NCBI RefSeq assembly: GCF_037975245.1
Contig: NC_092567.1
Location: 23,340,376-23,404,375 of the forward strand
Source of the DNA: Apostichopus japonicus
Lineage: Eukaryota > Echinodermata > Holothuroidea > Aspidochirotida > Stichopodidae
Length of the DNA: 64,000 nucleotides
Direction of reading: 5' to 3'
A program made the translations under genes and the position numbers. Below, piece by piece: positions 12,319 to 26,879 of this stretch (position 1 is the stretch's first letter; the number at the start of each line of letters is the position of its first letter). The notes under the pieces are model-generated. The model saw only the letters and a list, made by a program, of their open reading frames with translations. It was not told where the DNA came from and ran no database searches.

Positions 12319-13625
12319 AAACGAGAGGAACAGGAACAACGTCGCAAGCACGTATACTCAATGTGGTCAATAACCATACGGCAACTTTGAAGAGCCATTT
12401 AGTAATGTTGTATAATGTTGTATATCAATTTGCGAATACATCTTTGGTTACAGTATAGCTTGACGACTTATAGTCGTAATGACAGTTTCTTTTGTTCCGT
12501 GCGACCTTCCCTTTTTCCTTTTTTTCATTAATGAGCAAAGATGATTTTAATAAGTAGCAGGATGTTTAGGTCGTGTTGATATCCCTTGCATTGATTTATG
12601 TCAAAACAGTAATCAATCAATTAAGTGTCTTCTGAAGAAGACCCTTTTTATTTATAAACACTCTTCCCAGCCTCTTCATTAATTTCAGACAGCTACATGC
12701 CCAGGTAATTCAACACATATGGTTTTTCCATTTTCATGAAGTAATTCGAGGTTACATATTTTACATGAAGTTTAGATTCTATCGTGACATTTCTTCAGTT
12801 ATTCATCAGTATATATCTCTGATAGTGCTGCAGTACAGTCGTAAATACCAAGACATGAGATATTTCTTAATAATAGTAAATTTCAGAAGGTCTAAAATGT
12901 TATGAAATGCAGTCACCGTTGACATGTAAAGGCTTCGTCAAAAGTGTGGTACATTTCAGTAATGAAACATTTCTGTCTTTGACTGCCAAAAAAATTTGGG
13001 GGGGGGGGGGGAGTGCAGGAGAAGACGAATAGAAAAAGAACTTTTAATTTACGACGCAAGAATTACGATAAAGTCGATGCTAGTCATGTCGGATGAGCGA
13101 CAATTCATAACTGGATGCACAATGTGGTCAAAGAGAAAGAACTAAACTAGATCAGAAATAATATATCAAAAGATCGTGTCACATCAGTGGCAGACTATAA
13201 TAATTGAATTCACTGTAATTGGTCTATTCATTCCAAAGTTTATATTATCCTGAGATGTTTTGATTGGAATTGTGGAACCAGTGGTTCCTTTTATGGGATT
13301 TATTTTTTGACGGATTATAAAGAAAAACCCTCAATGGTTAATTAAACCAGAGATCAATTCTTAAAATGAAAAAAAAAAAAAAATAATACTGAAATTGCTT
13401 TTAATAAGTTGAACGATTCTATTTACTATATGGGTTCAACGAAGAGGATGTAAACAAGTTTTGACAAGAAACAGACTCTCAAAGTTAGGAAAAATATTTT
13501 TAGCGAATTATGAGCGTCATAAGATTGCTCAAAATAAAAGAAACTCATGTTTTTGTTAGTTAATTGTCCCTCTCTCTCTATATATATTGTTTATATATAC
13601 ACTCATTTTTATGTTTGTCTCTTAA
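12319..13625. other. Non-coding stretch with one long G tract
   Basis: The only notable feature is A7 TTT G14 at 12987-13011. An A14 tract lies near 13369. No exon is supported. Confidence 0.5.
12998..13011. repeat. G14 homopolymer
   Basis: Fourteen consecutive G preceded by an A/T tract. Runs this long should be essentially absent by chance at this base composition. It is one of at least ten in the window. Confidence 0.95.
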
Positions 13626-13698
<73 letters not shown>

Positions 13699-13709
13699 CA
13701 TATGTATAT

Positions 13710-13779
<70 letters not shown>

Positions 13780-13789
13780 GTATATATGC

Positions 13790-13822
<33 letters not shown>
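13626..13822. repeat. (TA)n microsatellite with AAATA and CATATG interruptions
   Basis: About 197 bp of TA alternation broken at regular places by extra A bases and by ACATATGTA. A minus-strand frame through it reads as Tyr-Ile repeats and is not a gene. Confidence 0.97.
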
Positions 13823-13828
<6 letters not shown>

Positions 13829-15349
13829 TTAATGTACAACTTAAATGTTTTATTGTTCGTGTTTACTTGCAATAGTAATTATTATTGAACATGCATAAGC
13901 GAACGTAATATAGAAAATATCGCACAATAACACATGACTTTATCGTAAACATATGGAGTTTTACGTCATACAACGACACAACTTTTAGTATACCATCAGT
14001 GGTGGACGAGACTGTAGGAGTAGTCAATATTATATGACGTACGGTTTCATGAGTTAAAGTTAGTAATGACGTAATAAAGAAATATCCACACAAGGTAACT
14101 CACCCGTTTAGCTGGTATTTGTGACTGTCCCATCTGTAATACAATTAAAAACGACAATTATAAGTAGTTAACAAACGCAATCAATATATTTATCAGCTAC
14201 GCACATTGTTTCTATTCTTAATTAAACTTAGAATGTTACATGTAAATCCGTGCAAATGTAGCTATGACAGAGTAATGACGTTCACTATATGCATCCTTCC
14301 TCTAATTAAATTGACATGAAGTCACTCATTGATTAAGAGTATAAGGTACTTTCCTCTACAGAGTCATGTACCTTAGAGACTCTAAAAGAGGGAATTCTCG
14401 GTCTTTGAAATTAAAGATTGTATTGACATATATATTGAACTATAGTCTATGAAATAAGTTACCAATAGCATGCATGAAAAAAAAGAAGCCTCACGCAATA
14501 AGTACATTTTATTCTGCTTTACTATCAGTTTTTCAACAAAGGCAAATTTCAGTAAAATAAAAAAATCACCATTCACACAGCAAAACTTGAACAAAAACGA
14601 TTTAGAGAAAGGCATGAATGGTGGATACATAAACTTAAACTAAAGGAGAAGTTTAAGGCCTTTGGCGATCCTTTTGTCTATAAATTGGACGTGGAATATA
14701 TTTTGAGGCAATGATACTCCAGCTTAGTGCATTAGCCTAAAGAGATTAAGACCGTTGTGATTGTCAAACTAATTTTAAACTATGTCGGGTGAATGTCAAC
14801 GGCATCTGTCAATGACCAAAGGTAAGAAAAATAACTCTGTTCCTACAGATATGCACGTAACCATGGTTATGTAAGATAAACCAGAAATGATTAACTTGGA
14901 TATGATTTAAGGATACATGCCCGCCACAAAAATTAATTTGAAATTTTTTACAGCAAGTTATCAAATTGCTGTACGGATCAGAGAAATAGAGGAAAAATCG
15001 TTGGGAGGGGGAAATGAGAACCTTAAACGATATTTGTTAATGTTTTTTGCACGTAAGCAATCCATTTTTACTTTCATCAACTGTATGAGATATGTCAAGG
15101 AAATGTGAAGTTCGTTCATTTAATCAGACATATGAAAGCAGAAACATTCGGTGTTTCTATACGTGGACTATATTTCATGTCCCAAGTATAACATTATTGA
15201 ACTTAGATAAAAAACTAAATTTTAGTTTCGAATTTGATGTATTTGTAGAGCATTATTTGCGAAGAAACGTCGCCTTCGATCTGTGTAGAATAAATTATTG
15301 TCTTTCAAGGTTCTTTCATTTCCCCGGATGGTGATAGGTTTGCTGCTAA

Positions 15350-15364
15350 CCCCCCCCCCCCCCC
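15350..15364. repeat. C15 homopolymer
   Basis: Fifteen consecutive C. On the minus strand it gives a glycine or proline run in chance frames. Confidence 0.95.
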
Positions 15365-18300
15365 TCTTGTGTAGGCTATCGTTACTACTGTACAACTCAC
15401 TATTGTGCACGACTACCCTGTGTGCAAAGAAAAACTTTACGTTACAGGACAGAAATATTGATCCACTTCTTCAATTGATGTGCCCGGCCAGCCGATACTC
15501 ATAGTTAGTACAGCAACTATACTTACTGTTCATGCCCAGCAACCTACTTTGTGTTAGTAACACGGTAACATGTGTTACAGGTGGCACTGTAACAACTGCA
15601 AAGCTGTTAACTTGTTCCCATGTAAGACAAAGAAGACAACGCTAGAAAGCCTCTAATGGGGCTTTAATCGGAGACAAAGATGTTAGTGTATGTGTATCCC
15701 TCTTACACCGCTAAAACACCTCCGGACATGGAGATGGAGAACGTATCAAGAGAGGGGGTGCGGCGGTTGCTGTATGTAAGTAATTAACCGAGTCTCTTCA
15801 ATATTAGCTATAGATTCCCCATTATCTCTTATTAATGCAAACGTTGAATGTTTGCTTCTACAACGTCAAGTCCTTATAGCTGGTTTTTCCTGTAAGGTTT
15901 TCCTCTTCTTTAGTAGATAAGCAGTTTGCTAACAGTTTTGCTTTAGTTTCATATGTTTTTATTTTAATGTATTAAGTAGTGACAATGAAGATATAACCAA
16001 ATTTTCTGTTAGTTTCTCTCTACGATTTCAGTTTTTGGGCATGCGCATTTGCCAAAGTAGCAGGAACCATATAACTCTACATACACCCCGAAGTACTCAA
16101 TCATGTAGAACAACTGACTAGTTAGTAATTACCATATTTAATCAAATTCACACAAATTTTTAATTGATTCATTTTGGAAATATTTGGAAACTTTTTCAAA
16201 AAATCTTTTAAAAAAATGAACCAATGAATGACTTACTCAAAGCAAAGTATCGCAAACAATTTAGCAGTAAAATTACTAAACTAAAACGTCCTGCAAGTCA
16301 GGTAGTAAGTATATCCTTAGACTAATAAAAGCAATAACAACTATTAAAACATCATAACCTGCTATTTTGTCCTATTTACTTCCATGGTACAGTCTTTAGC
16401 ATAATTTGAATAATTACCATTCGCATTCGACTACAGTTCATGAAGAGATGTGTTGTAATCAATAAAAGGGGTATTCAGGTATTCGTACATAAGATGTTGC
16501 CTTCGTATTATAACAACTGTATTGAAGTATTACATTTATAAGGTAAGAAATACCGCTTTAAGTTTTACTCAAGATAATATTAGAATTAATTTAACCAGGG
16601 CACCTGAATACAATTTCAAACAATGTGCGAGCAAATACAATGCTTCCATTTGAATTCATTTATTTCGTCGCCAAGTCACTAATCATTAATGTTAGTTTGC
16701 TACATACGAAAAATCCCTCTCACAATGTTATTAAGTGATTGCATTTTTATTACTCTGTTTTGCACAAAAAATTGAATAAAATATATGAAAAACTATAACT
16801 GACGAACAAAACGTGTACAGCTATTGAATTTCTTCGTTTTGCTGTGATGTAAGAATCAACCCCCCCCCCACCATCCCCCAAAAGGGGAGAAAGCTGTTCA
16901 ATTGTCTAAAAAACAGTAGTTTCTATACTTCCAGGTAGATCTGGAATATCTCAACCGCAAACTGACCTGTTAATGATGACTCTGCGACGGTCACTCATTA
17001 TGATCGTGGAACTACTACCTATGATAAACAGTATCCTGTTCCACTTAACGCTTGTTGGACATCAAACAATGGAGCAAATACTAACCATCGTTCCACGCAG
17101 AAAGCCTTTTCAGAACATGACGTCATAGCACGTGGAGAAGCAATACATGTCATTATTTAGAAAGCTTCTTCCATTTGTGAAAAAAAACCGTTAAGTGAGT
17201 TTTAACGATTATGACGGTATGCGATTTTATTTGACCTCAACAAAATGTCCTTTGTTTGATGATAACTGCTGAAAAAGAGCTTCAGACAGATTTAAAGTTG
17301 ACAATTTATCGTGATTATGAATCATTCCAACAAAAAAAGACAAAAAAAAAAAAAAAAGACATCTTTGTGAAACAGAATGACGAGTTTTCCTTTTTGAAAT
17401 TTCGCGATTTAATGCCACGAGTTAGGTGCTACCGCACATTGCCCCAAAATAGCGATTGACATGGTTTGAGAAACTGTCAACTTACATGCAAATGTACTGC
17501 TTTAAACTAAAGAGCAATAACTGTTGTCCTTCTCATCTTAAGATATGAGACATTTTGATGTCCTGTCTTCTAAATCCTCACTTTATTTATATAGCCTTTT
17601 GGCGTTCCATAAATTAATCAAATGTCTAGATATATGAAGATTCTGTCACAGTTCCCGCCAGAATCTTATTGCGGCCTTGACCACTGGTTGCATATCACAT
17701 TTAGAACTGCACTTTCCTACTAATCTGTTAATTGTAGAAGCATTATACTTCTAAGTACTGCCTTTGGCAAGTGATACGTATACATATATGTTTGCTTTCA
17801 ATATAGCAAAATATTGACGTCTTCTTAAGCTAAAAGATGGATAAACCAAGTTGTCGATATTTCAGTGTGAGATAAAGCTGTTCAATCTTTGTCTTTGGTG
17901 GTATTTTGTGGATTACTTTCTTGAAGAACAGAATATAAAAAAAATGGGGGAAAAAAAGAATAGAAATTGTCACGTAGCTTGGAGGAAACAAGAGTAAAAT
18001 GATGGGTTTGAAACTAAGTATGTGTAATATTAGCCGTCATAATGACGTTATGACAGTTTAGAGAATACAACTTGAACCTCGCAGCGAGCTCAGCGAAAGT
18101 TTGACGAATCACGTCGAGGCGAACACAAAATTGACAATATATATATATATATATGTATCATTTTAAATATCTTATACCCAGGATCTCCACCGAGAGCAGT
18201 TAAAGAGGTTCGGTTGTATAATATTTCTGAATTACAATAAAGTATCAACGCGTATTGTGTGGTCATATAATCATGTGAGGTGAGACAACATTATCAGTTA

Positions 18301-18619
18301 ACAGAAGGCAAACAAAAGGTAATGGAACATGATGTCTCGCACGTCTAATGAATTTGACGAAAGTTGACAAATTAAACGAGATTTAAGTTTTGATGAAAGT
18401 TATCATTTAAGCATTTAAGCGAAAGTTGGTTTGTTATCTACAAGTAAATGTTAGTAACATATGCAAAAAGTGGGTCCGCCGAAATGTTTCGGTGGGTCGC
18501 GAGATTTTTCCAGACGTCATTCATTATCTACAGTTTTCGGACCTTGAACGGAATTATATCAGTTCTGTTTTTTTTAAGTTTTTGATGTAAACTATGTATG
18601 GTATTTGATATAAATTAAT

Positions 18620-18704
18620 ATCATATATAAAAACATATATATATATATTATATATATATATATTTAAATATATATATATATATTTATATAAATATATATA
18701 TAAA

Positions 18705-18737
<33 letters not shown>

Positions 18738-18752
18738 TTATATATATATATA
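18620..18752. repeat. (TA)n-rich tract with TTTA and AAATA interruptions
   Basis: About 130 bp of mostly TA alternation mixed with TTTAAATA and AAAAATA segments. It is less pure than the other tracts, so probably older. Confidence 0.92.
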
Positions 18753-19544
18753 CAAACATCTCCGGTTAAAGAAAAGGACCAACTGGTGAAGAGATCCCCT
18801 TTAAGATATACTTAATACTCACCGTTGAATGTATCCTTTGTGATTCGAAGCTGGACTGTCAAAATAGAATGGAAAGAGAAAAACAATATCGGGAGGATGA
18901 AATGCTCAGTTGATTAGAAACATTTCATTGAAAATTGCAACAGTTGCTTGTCAGGACAGATTAGTTTCTGCCTGCTTCCTTTAATCACTTGATTGAGGTT
19001 TGATTGAGTTGTTTATTTCGCTTGGAACGCCGGACTGGAAATTAATAGCCCTTTAAAATGACGAATATGACAAGCAGAGGCAGGTTAGATTTCAAGCAAT
19101 CAGGATGACATGGACGATTAAAAATGTTTCCATCAATAGATGACAAAATGTGGATTAAATGAGTCAACGAGTCAATGGGTTAGCTATTGATTGATTACGT
19201 CATCAAATTATTTTGCATAACGTAGGGGATGCAGTGTTCTAAAGATTACACACAGATTTTGGGGCCTGTAAGAGAAAACTTTGATCAGCTGTACAGGTTG
19301 AAAGATGGAGCCTTTGAAGATCATCCGTATTTAGTGGCGCCATTTTGAACGGGGAGGGGGGCGGGGGGGGGCTTATATGTACAGGGGAGGGATCTACGTC
19401 CCTCTTTGAGATATATTGGTTATGGTTTCGAATAGGTTGTACCGCACATACATGTTGTATATTTATGTATACTTTCTGTTACATTCTGTCAGCCCGGGGA
19501 CGAGGGGGGGGGGCAGGGTCTGCCATCCTTGGTTTTATTATGTG

Positions 19545-19915
19545 ACAACATATTAGCAGCAACGCAGTTCCAATATTATTACAATTCTGGTACAGACAAT
19601 ATTATTAAGATCTTCATCTCTTTCCAAAATATATTAGTGTCATCAGTAAAGGACACGGTGTGTGATCTACTGAGGAGGCATTTAAGACATTATAAAAGTG
19701 TATGATCAACGAAAGGGGACCCCTGGGGTACACCACAGTGTATTTCCAGAAGTTGAGAATGGATGCTTGGATGTAAACTGTTATTATTGATAGTCGTTTT
19801 GAAAAAGTTCAGTAAGTATTTGGAAGTTTTAAAATCAAGAAACAGGTGCTACATTCTGCGGATCGGATCATGTACATTGTATCTAAGGTAACACAAATTA
19901 TAGGCTGTCTTCAAA
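19545..19915 (-). pseudogene. Relic of a non-LTR retrotransposon (LINE) reverse transcriptase
   Basis: Reading the minus strand, the central blocks of a LINE reverse transcriptase appear in order. First comes a degraded stretch resembling the block before the palm, with residues like IRR for the usual GIRG, then a region ending HCGVPQGS (19717-19734 encodes GVPQGS). About 22 codons later comes FTDDTNIF. FTDDT lies at 19636-19650, where families have FADDT with the two catalytic aspartates. Last is a tail with KEMKIL, resembling the usual KDLNIL, and a W..AN-like remnant. GVPQGS and FTDDTN are in the same frame at about the spacing expected for the family. In-frame stops and a degraded VLGPLLF segment show it is dead. 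No endonuclease or full element is attached. The motifs fit the CR1/Jockey group of clades but do not decide between them. Confidence 0.82.
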
Positions 19916-21500
19916 CTTTAATGTACAAAACTTGGTATCAGCCAAAACTTTAAACATGCTAAAAATCTGAGGAATTTTCTGTCTCAGTAATATTGATCGA
20001 CATCCTTGTTTCCAGTTAGTTGCTTCCTCGCTTTCTATGTTTTTAATACATTTTTGGACAGATTTTTCCTCTTGGGCTTGCCATTACCTATCATATTTTT
20101 GTTATCCCGCCAGTATACGGTACCAAACCACTTACTGAACATTAATGATGAATCACTATGTCAAAATATGTTCAAAAAAGAGGCGGATTTTTGATGATTG
20201 GAAACACTAAATATTTCTATTATTGACTATCATTGACATGCCAACGGTGCAGACGACAGCTGTACTACAAAGACTAATGGCGTGCCATGAAAGATTGCAA
20301 TGCAGTAAATCATGCAGTCAAAATATGAAGGCAAGAAAGAGTAAGCTGAGAAGGTTTAAAATTATTAACTGACCTTGGATATTAGAAGCCTATTCAAGAT
20401 TCAGAAAGCGATATTCAAATACAAATTCTAAGGCGGTGTTGAAGGTTCATCAGTGGACATCGATGGTACATCGATACAACATTGATATACCACTCTAAGA
20501 CTAGCGAAATGTAAGGTTTAAAGTAGCGGATATTATACTGTTTCCATGGAAACAGGAAATTAGCTGAAAAATCTAGCTGTCACTGTGGTTTAAGGTTATG
20601 ATACACAGCGATATGGGACAACATTTGCAAGGTTGATTTTTGTTGTGATTGCAGTAATATCGAACATTATTTACCTGCTTATATCTTTTCATGCACAAGT
20701 CTGTATTCATGCTGATATTATGGTCTTTCATAACCACGGTACATAAGGGCGCAGTATTGTATTACAAATTACCGTACCCCATTGTGAACACAGGCCTCGT
20801 ATTAAAATATGTTATATATGTTTTACATATATTGAGGTATACAACATAGATTTATGCAACGATTACGAAGTATGGAATGAGGTTCATGCACGGTTGTGTT
20901 TGAGCAAAAATGTTTTTCCTCGACCAGAAGCGATTTGCTTAGAGTGCTAATGTCACAACAGAAGTTTAAGTGTCCGAACATGGCCACTTAGCCTACCACA
21001 CTTCTTTACACACGCAAGTATAGCCTAGTCTGTTTTGTATATAAGAATTGTGACTAAAATCGTTATTGACTTTAAGTGTGAGACTAACTATATCAGCTTA
21101 ATGCAAGATATTTTGATAAAGAAACAAATCAGAAACGTTTTTGGATTACATTTCACAATTACATTGCGAACATAACAAAGGGAAATATACTTGTACTCGC
21201 ACTAAACCTCACAATAAAAGTTTAATTAACCTAATTAAACTAATGTGTTCCGTGACATACCTGTTGACGATGGTTACCAAGCAATTCATTCTGTAAATCA
21301 AACCAAGGATTAGCCGGTCGAGAAAAAACTGCGAAGGAAAAGGAAAAGAAAACATTATAAATTAAACCATCCCAAGAAATATTTATTTTGAATATATAGA
21401 GGCAGACACTACATTGTTAGGGGTATAAACAGTAATCATTAAGAGATTCGAGTATTCAAAGGTACTTTTTCCTGGCGGTTCCGACTCTAACAGTTATTCA

Positions 21501-21533
21501 CATTATGAGCCCATTATGAGCCCATTATGAGCC
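21501..21533. repeat. 11-bp tandem repeat, three perfect copies
   Basis: CATTATGAGCC occurs three times head to tail with no mismatches, so it is a very recent expansion. Confidence 0.95.
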
Positions 21534-23219
21534 CAAATTACACAAGTGGATGTCGAAGTGATCAGGAAATGGAAATAGTGGGCGTTTAATTATTATATGA
21601 CTTTTCGATACCACCATTAAAATGCCTCATCTCTACATTTCGAGAAGTATACGAGATGTTTTTTCGTTATAAGTTCAGACCATATTAAGTACATCTTGTG
21701 AATGTTATTAACTGATAACGACACTTTGACCATCATTCCGTCTGGCTCGTCTTCCAAGTTATCACCCACGTGGTTTCAAATACCGATAGATGAACGTACA
21801 TTTTCTATATATAGTTACATACACCCGACAAATAGACACAGTTCTGTTCAATTCTGTTCCTAATGCGATGTGATTAGATATCCTTTTCCTTAGGTTATTT
21901 AATCAATTTCGTTAAGTTTCTTTACTTTTACCAATCAGATTCAGTTAATATCAAGAAGCTTAAAGCAACCGACTTGGAATATACTACAATAACGTCTCCC
22001 GCGAAGCCAACTAACCTAATTTACATTTAGCAATTTAGGCGATAATTTTTACATTCATCAATTAATTTCTAGGCTATAACTATCAGCTAGAGCGTCAATT
22101 TTAAGGCCCAGATCATTAATGGACGTACTAAACATGACGGCCGTAACGTGTTATGTGTGAATCTGGTATACATTGTCTGAATGTGGTTACGTAAGGAGAT
22201 ACATTAAAGATGGTGACGTCAGCACTGCTCTAGTGACCGCTTGTGTTCGAAATCGAAATATCAAGCAACAAAGTTACTATAAGTAAGAAAATTTAGAGCG
22301 ATTCGCTCTCCCTTATCACGTGACAAATGTTTTAATTGTGTGCGTACATGCAAACCACTTGACCTGACTTGGAACACGCACATGCGCAGTTTGAAACATA
22401 GAATCGATTTTAGATGAATACTTTTCCTGCATTGATTTCTTTCTTTTTCAATTCATTTTATTTTTACGAAGAAATAAAAAAACGTAAACCTTAAGAACAG
22501 AGCTTTTCAAATTACAGCGATGTATTGTCAAAATGTTTGACGGCGTGTGGTGTTCCTTTAACTCATCTGTCAACGAAACCTAAATGTTTTCTTGAGATTC
22601 AGCAGACAACTTCCTCCTTCTGTCTATAATTTAATACTAACCAGGACATTCTTAGCTGGCTCGGCAAATCTAAACCCTTTAGGATTTGGTTTAAAAGTTC
22701 ACTTTCTTCATATGTAGGCCAATACGACCATCATGTCATTCTAAACAAAATTGCCCTTTTTGTTCTATTTCTGAGTGTAAAAAGTGTAAACTTTCTCTTC
22801 ATAAATCAAACCAGTAATGAGAAATTCAACGATGATAACAAAGCAACAACAACGGCAACAAAAGAGCAAGAAAATGAAATTGACAAATCTTATACAAAGT
22901 TCTAGATTTTATTCTCAAATTTGCCCACAGCATTCAATTATACAGGGAAATTTTTTGTGTGGAAAAAGAACGAGTTTCATTTTACAGAACAGGATCAATT
23001 AAGATACACAGAATTGAAGTTCTTTCTTGCTAAAAGACGACTTGTAGGCACAATACACAAAGGAAAGGGATAGCGCCATACAACATATCCGTAGAGTATA
23101 GGTTTGAAAGGTTGGCTACAGCTGTGTGTAACAGTGCATGCCACTTGGTATTAGTATATTTACTGACCTAAAGGTACATTTAAGTACTGATTTGATGAAC
23201 AGTCCTCCCTCATCTCTAT

Positions 23220-23235
23220 CCCCCCCCCCCCCCCC
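23220..23235. repeat. C16 homopolymer
   Basis: Sixteen consecutive C, among the longest homopolymers in the window. Confidence 0.95.
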
Positions 23236-24296
23236 GTCTCTTCACCAATACGTCTAGAGTAGACAGAATATCTAATAAAACTTTAGACGGTCTTAAAGTG
23301 AGCCTTTCTTCGAAGTCAGCCTTTACTGCAATATTGACCAACTTTCTGAAAGTGCTTTAACGATAGTTATTACTCTGCAACTTATCTTTTCAGTACGATG
23401 GAATACCAGTTCAAAGGTCACAGTGAGTGAAAATGCTGTCATTGATAGTAAGTCTACCAGGCTTAGAGTGATAATTGGTGAACAGTCTGTTGTGTTTTGT
23501 TTTTCTAGTGTGTTTGTGCGAAAACGCTGACTTTTTTAGCACGGTTTGTAAGTCCATCGAGATGTACTAGATGTGAGGCATCACATGCGGACATCACAAT
23601 TTAAGTGATCCTTATAACACAATCGACCTTGTTACACGTACATAACAGGACAAAAGGCCAGGTCACCCTCCTGCGATACAACTCATTATATTACTCGCTA
23701 ATGAAATTACAATGATGAATCGATTGCTTGACGTAGTTGCAATCAGGTCCTGCTACGAGGATCACGTGACGCGTTTCAACGCACGTTTCAGGCGCTTAGT
23801 GTGACGAAGTACGACTCAGCGCACACCCACCCATGTTACATGACGAGGTTCAAAGCTGCACGTTTCATTTATACATAACGTACCGTAGTTTACGTCAGTG
23901 CATGCGTAACAAATTGATATAAACCATTTTCTTGCCTTAGTTATATTTTATATTGGTATACTGTCCAATGCTGCTCTATCATAATATTACATTACAAACA
24001 TAACAATGCAATCCATTTATATGAACAGTCAAGTTTCATATTCAAGAAAGAAAAGGAAAAAAAGTAAATATTTCTGACAGTTTCCTTTTTAATCACGTTA
24101 TATGTAATTAATAATTACAGGCAGGAGGAAGTATCTTTGCGACGAAACTTTTTGCATTGATTTTAAGTGATTAATTAGTCCCTCATTACTGTTCATTAGG
24201 TAAACCCGATCCAGAGGGACGTCCTTGTTTGATTATTGCAATCCAAAATGCCAGTATTACTCGGTGGGTGTGGTTAAAATGTATCGAATATAAGCT

Positions 24297-24299
<3 letters not shown>

Positions 24300-24341
<42 letters not shown>
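24300..24341. repeat. (TA)n microsatellite, about 42 bp
   Basis: Pure TA alternation, uninterrupted. Confidence 0.96.
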
Positions 24342-24344
<3 letters not shown>

Positions 24345-24558
24345 AAGCGTCCCAGTGTAGAAAGGGTTTCATTTTCTCATGTTCAGTTTTGATTTATTGA
24401 GTTATCTGAAGAAGATGAATCATAATACAGGTTTGTCATAGTATGTATCAGTAGTTTACCACCGTACCGATTTAATACACACATTCATTGTTCACGTTTC
24501 ACCTTTTGCAAGATACACCCTACATTTTCCAGATAAATTGATTTCAACAATTTTAATA

Positions 24559-24585
24559 TTTTTTTTTTTGGGGGGGGGGGGGGGG
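24559..24585. repeat. T11-G16 tract
   Basis: A run of T passes directly into a run of G with no interruption. The same T-then-G arrangement recurs at 25095-25119 and 56831-56848. On one strand this is purine-only, so it can support triplex or quadruplex structures. Confidence 0.95.
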
Positions 24586-25094
24586 AGAAGGATGTATTAA
24601 TGCAGTAACAGAAGAACCCTCTCTATCACATGACTTATGTACGAGCAGAATAACAGCTATATGCGATTAATAAGAAATCCAATATCAGTATTGGCTAGTT
24701 TAATATATCCTCGCCAAAATTATATGAAAATGATGAATGCATTGCATTACCGTTCCTTCCAGGGAGCAGGGGGGATTCTTTCCTCAATGTTTCATATAAA
24801 ATCCTACTCCGACACGATTTTGGCACGTTTTGTTTTATTAAGGTTGAGGATACACGCTCTCAGCAATTTCATGTTTACTCTTAAACTGATCGTTTCCTTA
24901 CAATAAGCTATTCAGTTAACCTTCTTTTTTTTTTAAATAAAATAGGTGAGCGCAAGACCAACGAATATTTTGGTCAGTTCGGTTTCTTCTTTCAAATGTC
25001 TATAACTTAGTTGATTAAAAAGTTGTGATTATCCTTCCGAAGAGCGACCAAGTTATTATGCATTTTGCAGAAGCTATGAAATAAGGCAGTACAG

Positions 25095-25119
25095 TTTTTT
25101 TTTTTTTGGGGGGGGGGGG
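25095..25119. repeat. T13-G12 tract
   Basis: A second T-run to G-run junction, only about 540 bp from the one at 24559. The flanking sequences look unrelated, so it is not a simple copy of that region. Confidence 0.95.
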
Positions 25120-26879
25120 CGAGATTTATTCAACCGATCTGGTATTTTTTTCATCAAATGTACTTAAACTACACCAGAAAATACTGATTTATTTTTTTCT
25201 ACCAGAATTGTATTGTCCAGACACCTCCATTCAGAGATAATAAGTTGACTTTATTGTTACGGATATGGCAAGCCAAATGCGCAATAATTAGAGAAACCTG
25301 GCTCATCGGTCATACAAAAATGTCTTTCGAGCTTATCGCCAGATAAACCAAGTTTATAGGTTGATGTTTTACGTTCTCTTTATAGTCCTGGTATTTCGAT
25401 AGAAATAAAGATTTATCAATTAAAACAGAGCTCATTGGTCGGTAAAACCGCTTTTTCGTCTGACAATTGAGATTAATCGGAAGATAACAGGTTATTACTG
25501 ATTAATGAGCATTTGGCTAACCATATAAACGGATTTAATATCTCTTTCAAGCAAATAAATTTAACTGAAATGAGAATTATCAGTACCGATTCAAGATCGA
25601 TCACAATAATTCCAGAGGCCAGTTTTAATATATCGCTCTTCAACAACCGGGATTGGTTCTATACCCTTTTTGTGTGTTTTAACTTCTTCTCCTCGTTTTT
25701 GGAATTAATTCGTTTGGCTTTTTTTAAAATTATTGATGTGCAAATGTTAGTCTCTTTATGAGCTTAAAACTAATATAAAAGGCTTTGAATCCCATTCCCA
25801 TATGTATATCAGACGCGGATTCAAGAGGTGCGGTGGTGTATACAACCACCTTCCCTTTCTGAATCCCCCACAGAAATAATTATAAAAAAAAGTAATGTAT
25901 ATTTTACTTCTTAATGGTTCGTGTTATTTGAGAGAGGACCCCAGACCCACTACACGAAAGCGACACCAGTACCACACATTCCTTTTACACGTTCTTGGGA
26001 TGACACCGGTATATAAACACGTTGCAGATTCCTTTTCGCTCGTCTCAACCACCCCCCCCCCTCCCCCACACACATATACAGCTCATTAACTAGACTTGCG
26101 GAGTGAAGAGTGAAGTGTGAAGTGTTTCAGTCTCGTCAAAACTCAAGTACATTAAAGCAACTCATTATCAAGTCGAATAAATAAATATATTTTGGATTTT
26201 TTTACCTAAGAAGACTTACAATCGTCTGCTCTTTACCAATCTTTCCAAGTTAAACTTATAAAATGTAGGTCTTCCTCGCGAAGAGACAGATGCAACCCGA
26301 ACTAATACCTCCTCCCACCCACACCCACATAACCCTCCCCTACACAAAAAAAAAAGGCAACATAAACACACATTTCTTTTACACGCATAATGAACTATAA
26401 GTTAGTTATTTATCAGGGTACCACTAACTACTCTGAGTGATATTTCATGATTATAAAAACCATTCTTCGCTATAGAGTAGCCATCGACTCTCATGTGATG
26501 CAATTCAGCTTATTTACCAAATGAAGGACGCCCACGCTTGTGCCCCTTATTTGAACGGAATAGTTCATGAGTTTGAATAAATTTCCAGAAAACTGGTGAA
26601 TGTCATGGAGGTCACTGGACACTTTTTTTAAGACCAGATATCTTTGAAAATCATGAAAAAGATATCAATAAGATGGATTACAATAAAATAAATTAGATGA
26701 AAGACAAGATTCTGTCAAACAGAGGGAAAGAAAGAAGAATGGTTTATTGGTAGTGAGGTTGCGGGAGACTGACCCATTTCCAGTTTGCATTTACCTCTGC
26801 ATTTTTAGGCCTATGATAAAATTAACGTAGTTCTTACGTTTTTCACAATGGACAGGACTGACGGGGTAAACGTTAGTCT

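Larger units (their letters stand above)
13823..19544. other. Long non-coding stretch with scattered simple sequence
   Basis: No exon I can support. Notable items are a C15 tract at 15350-15364, a C-rich run at about 16860-16869, a TGACGTCA site at 17118-17125 and an A16 tract near 17344. A short (TA)n lies at about 18139-18154 and GTCATAA/TTATGAC arms near 18036-18054. A hairpin CCGCCGAAA/TTTCGGTGG lies near 18477-18496, and G-rich runs lie around 19350-19370 and 19503-19512. Confidence 0.5.
19916..26879. other. Long non-coding stretch with simple repeats
   Basis: About 7 kb with no supportable exon; frames of up to 89 codons lack domains. Contents include an 11-bp triplet repeat at 21501-21533, a TGACGTCA site at 22214-22221 and G/C tracts (listed separately). 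A (TA)n tract lies at 24300-24341 and a C10 run at 26052-26061. A sequence CAGACGCGGATTC at about 25811 resembles a hAT end without a partner. A TAGGCCTA octamer lies at 26806-26813. Confidence 0.5.
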
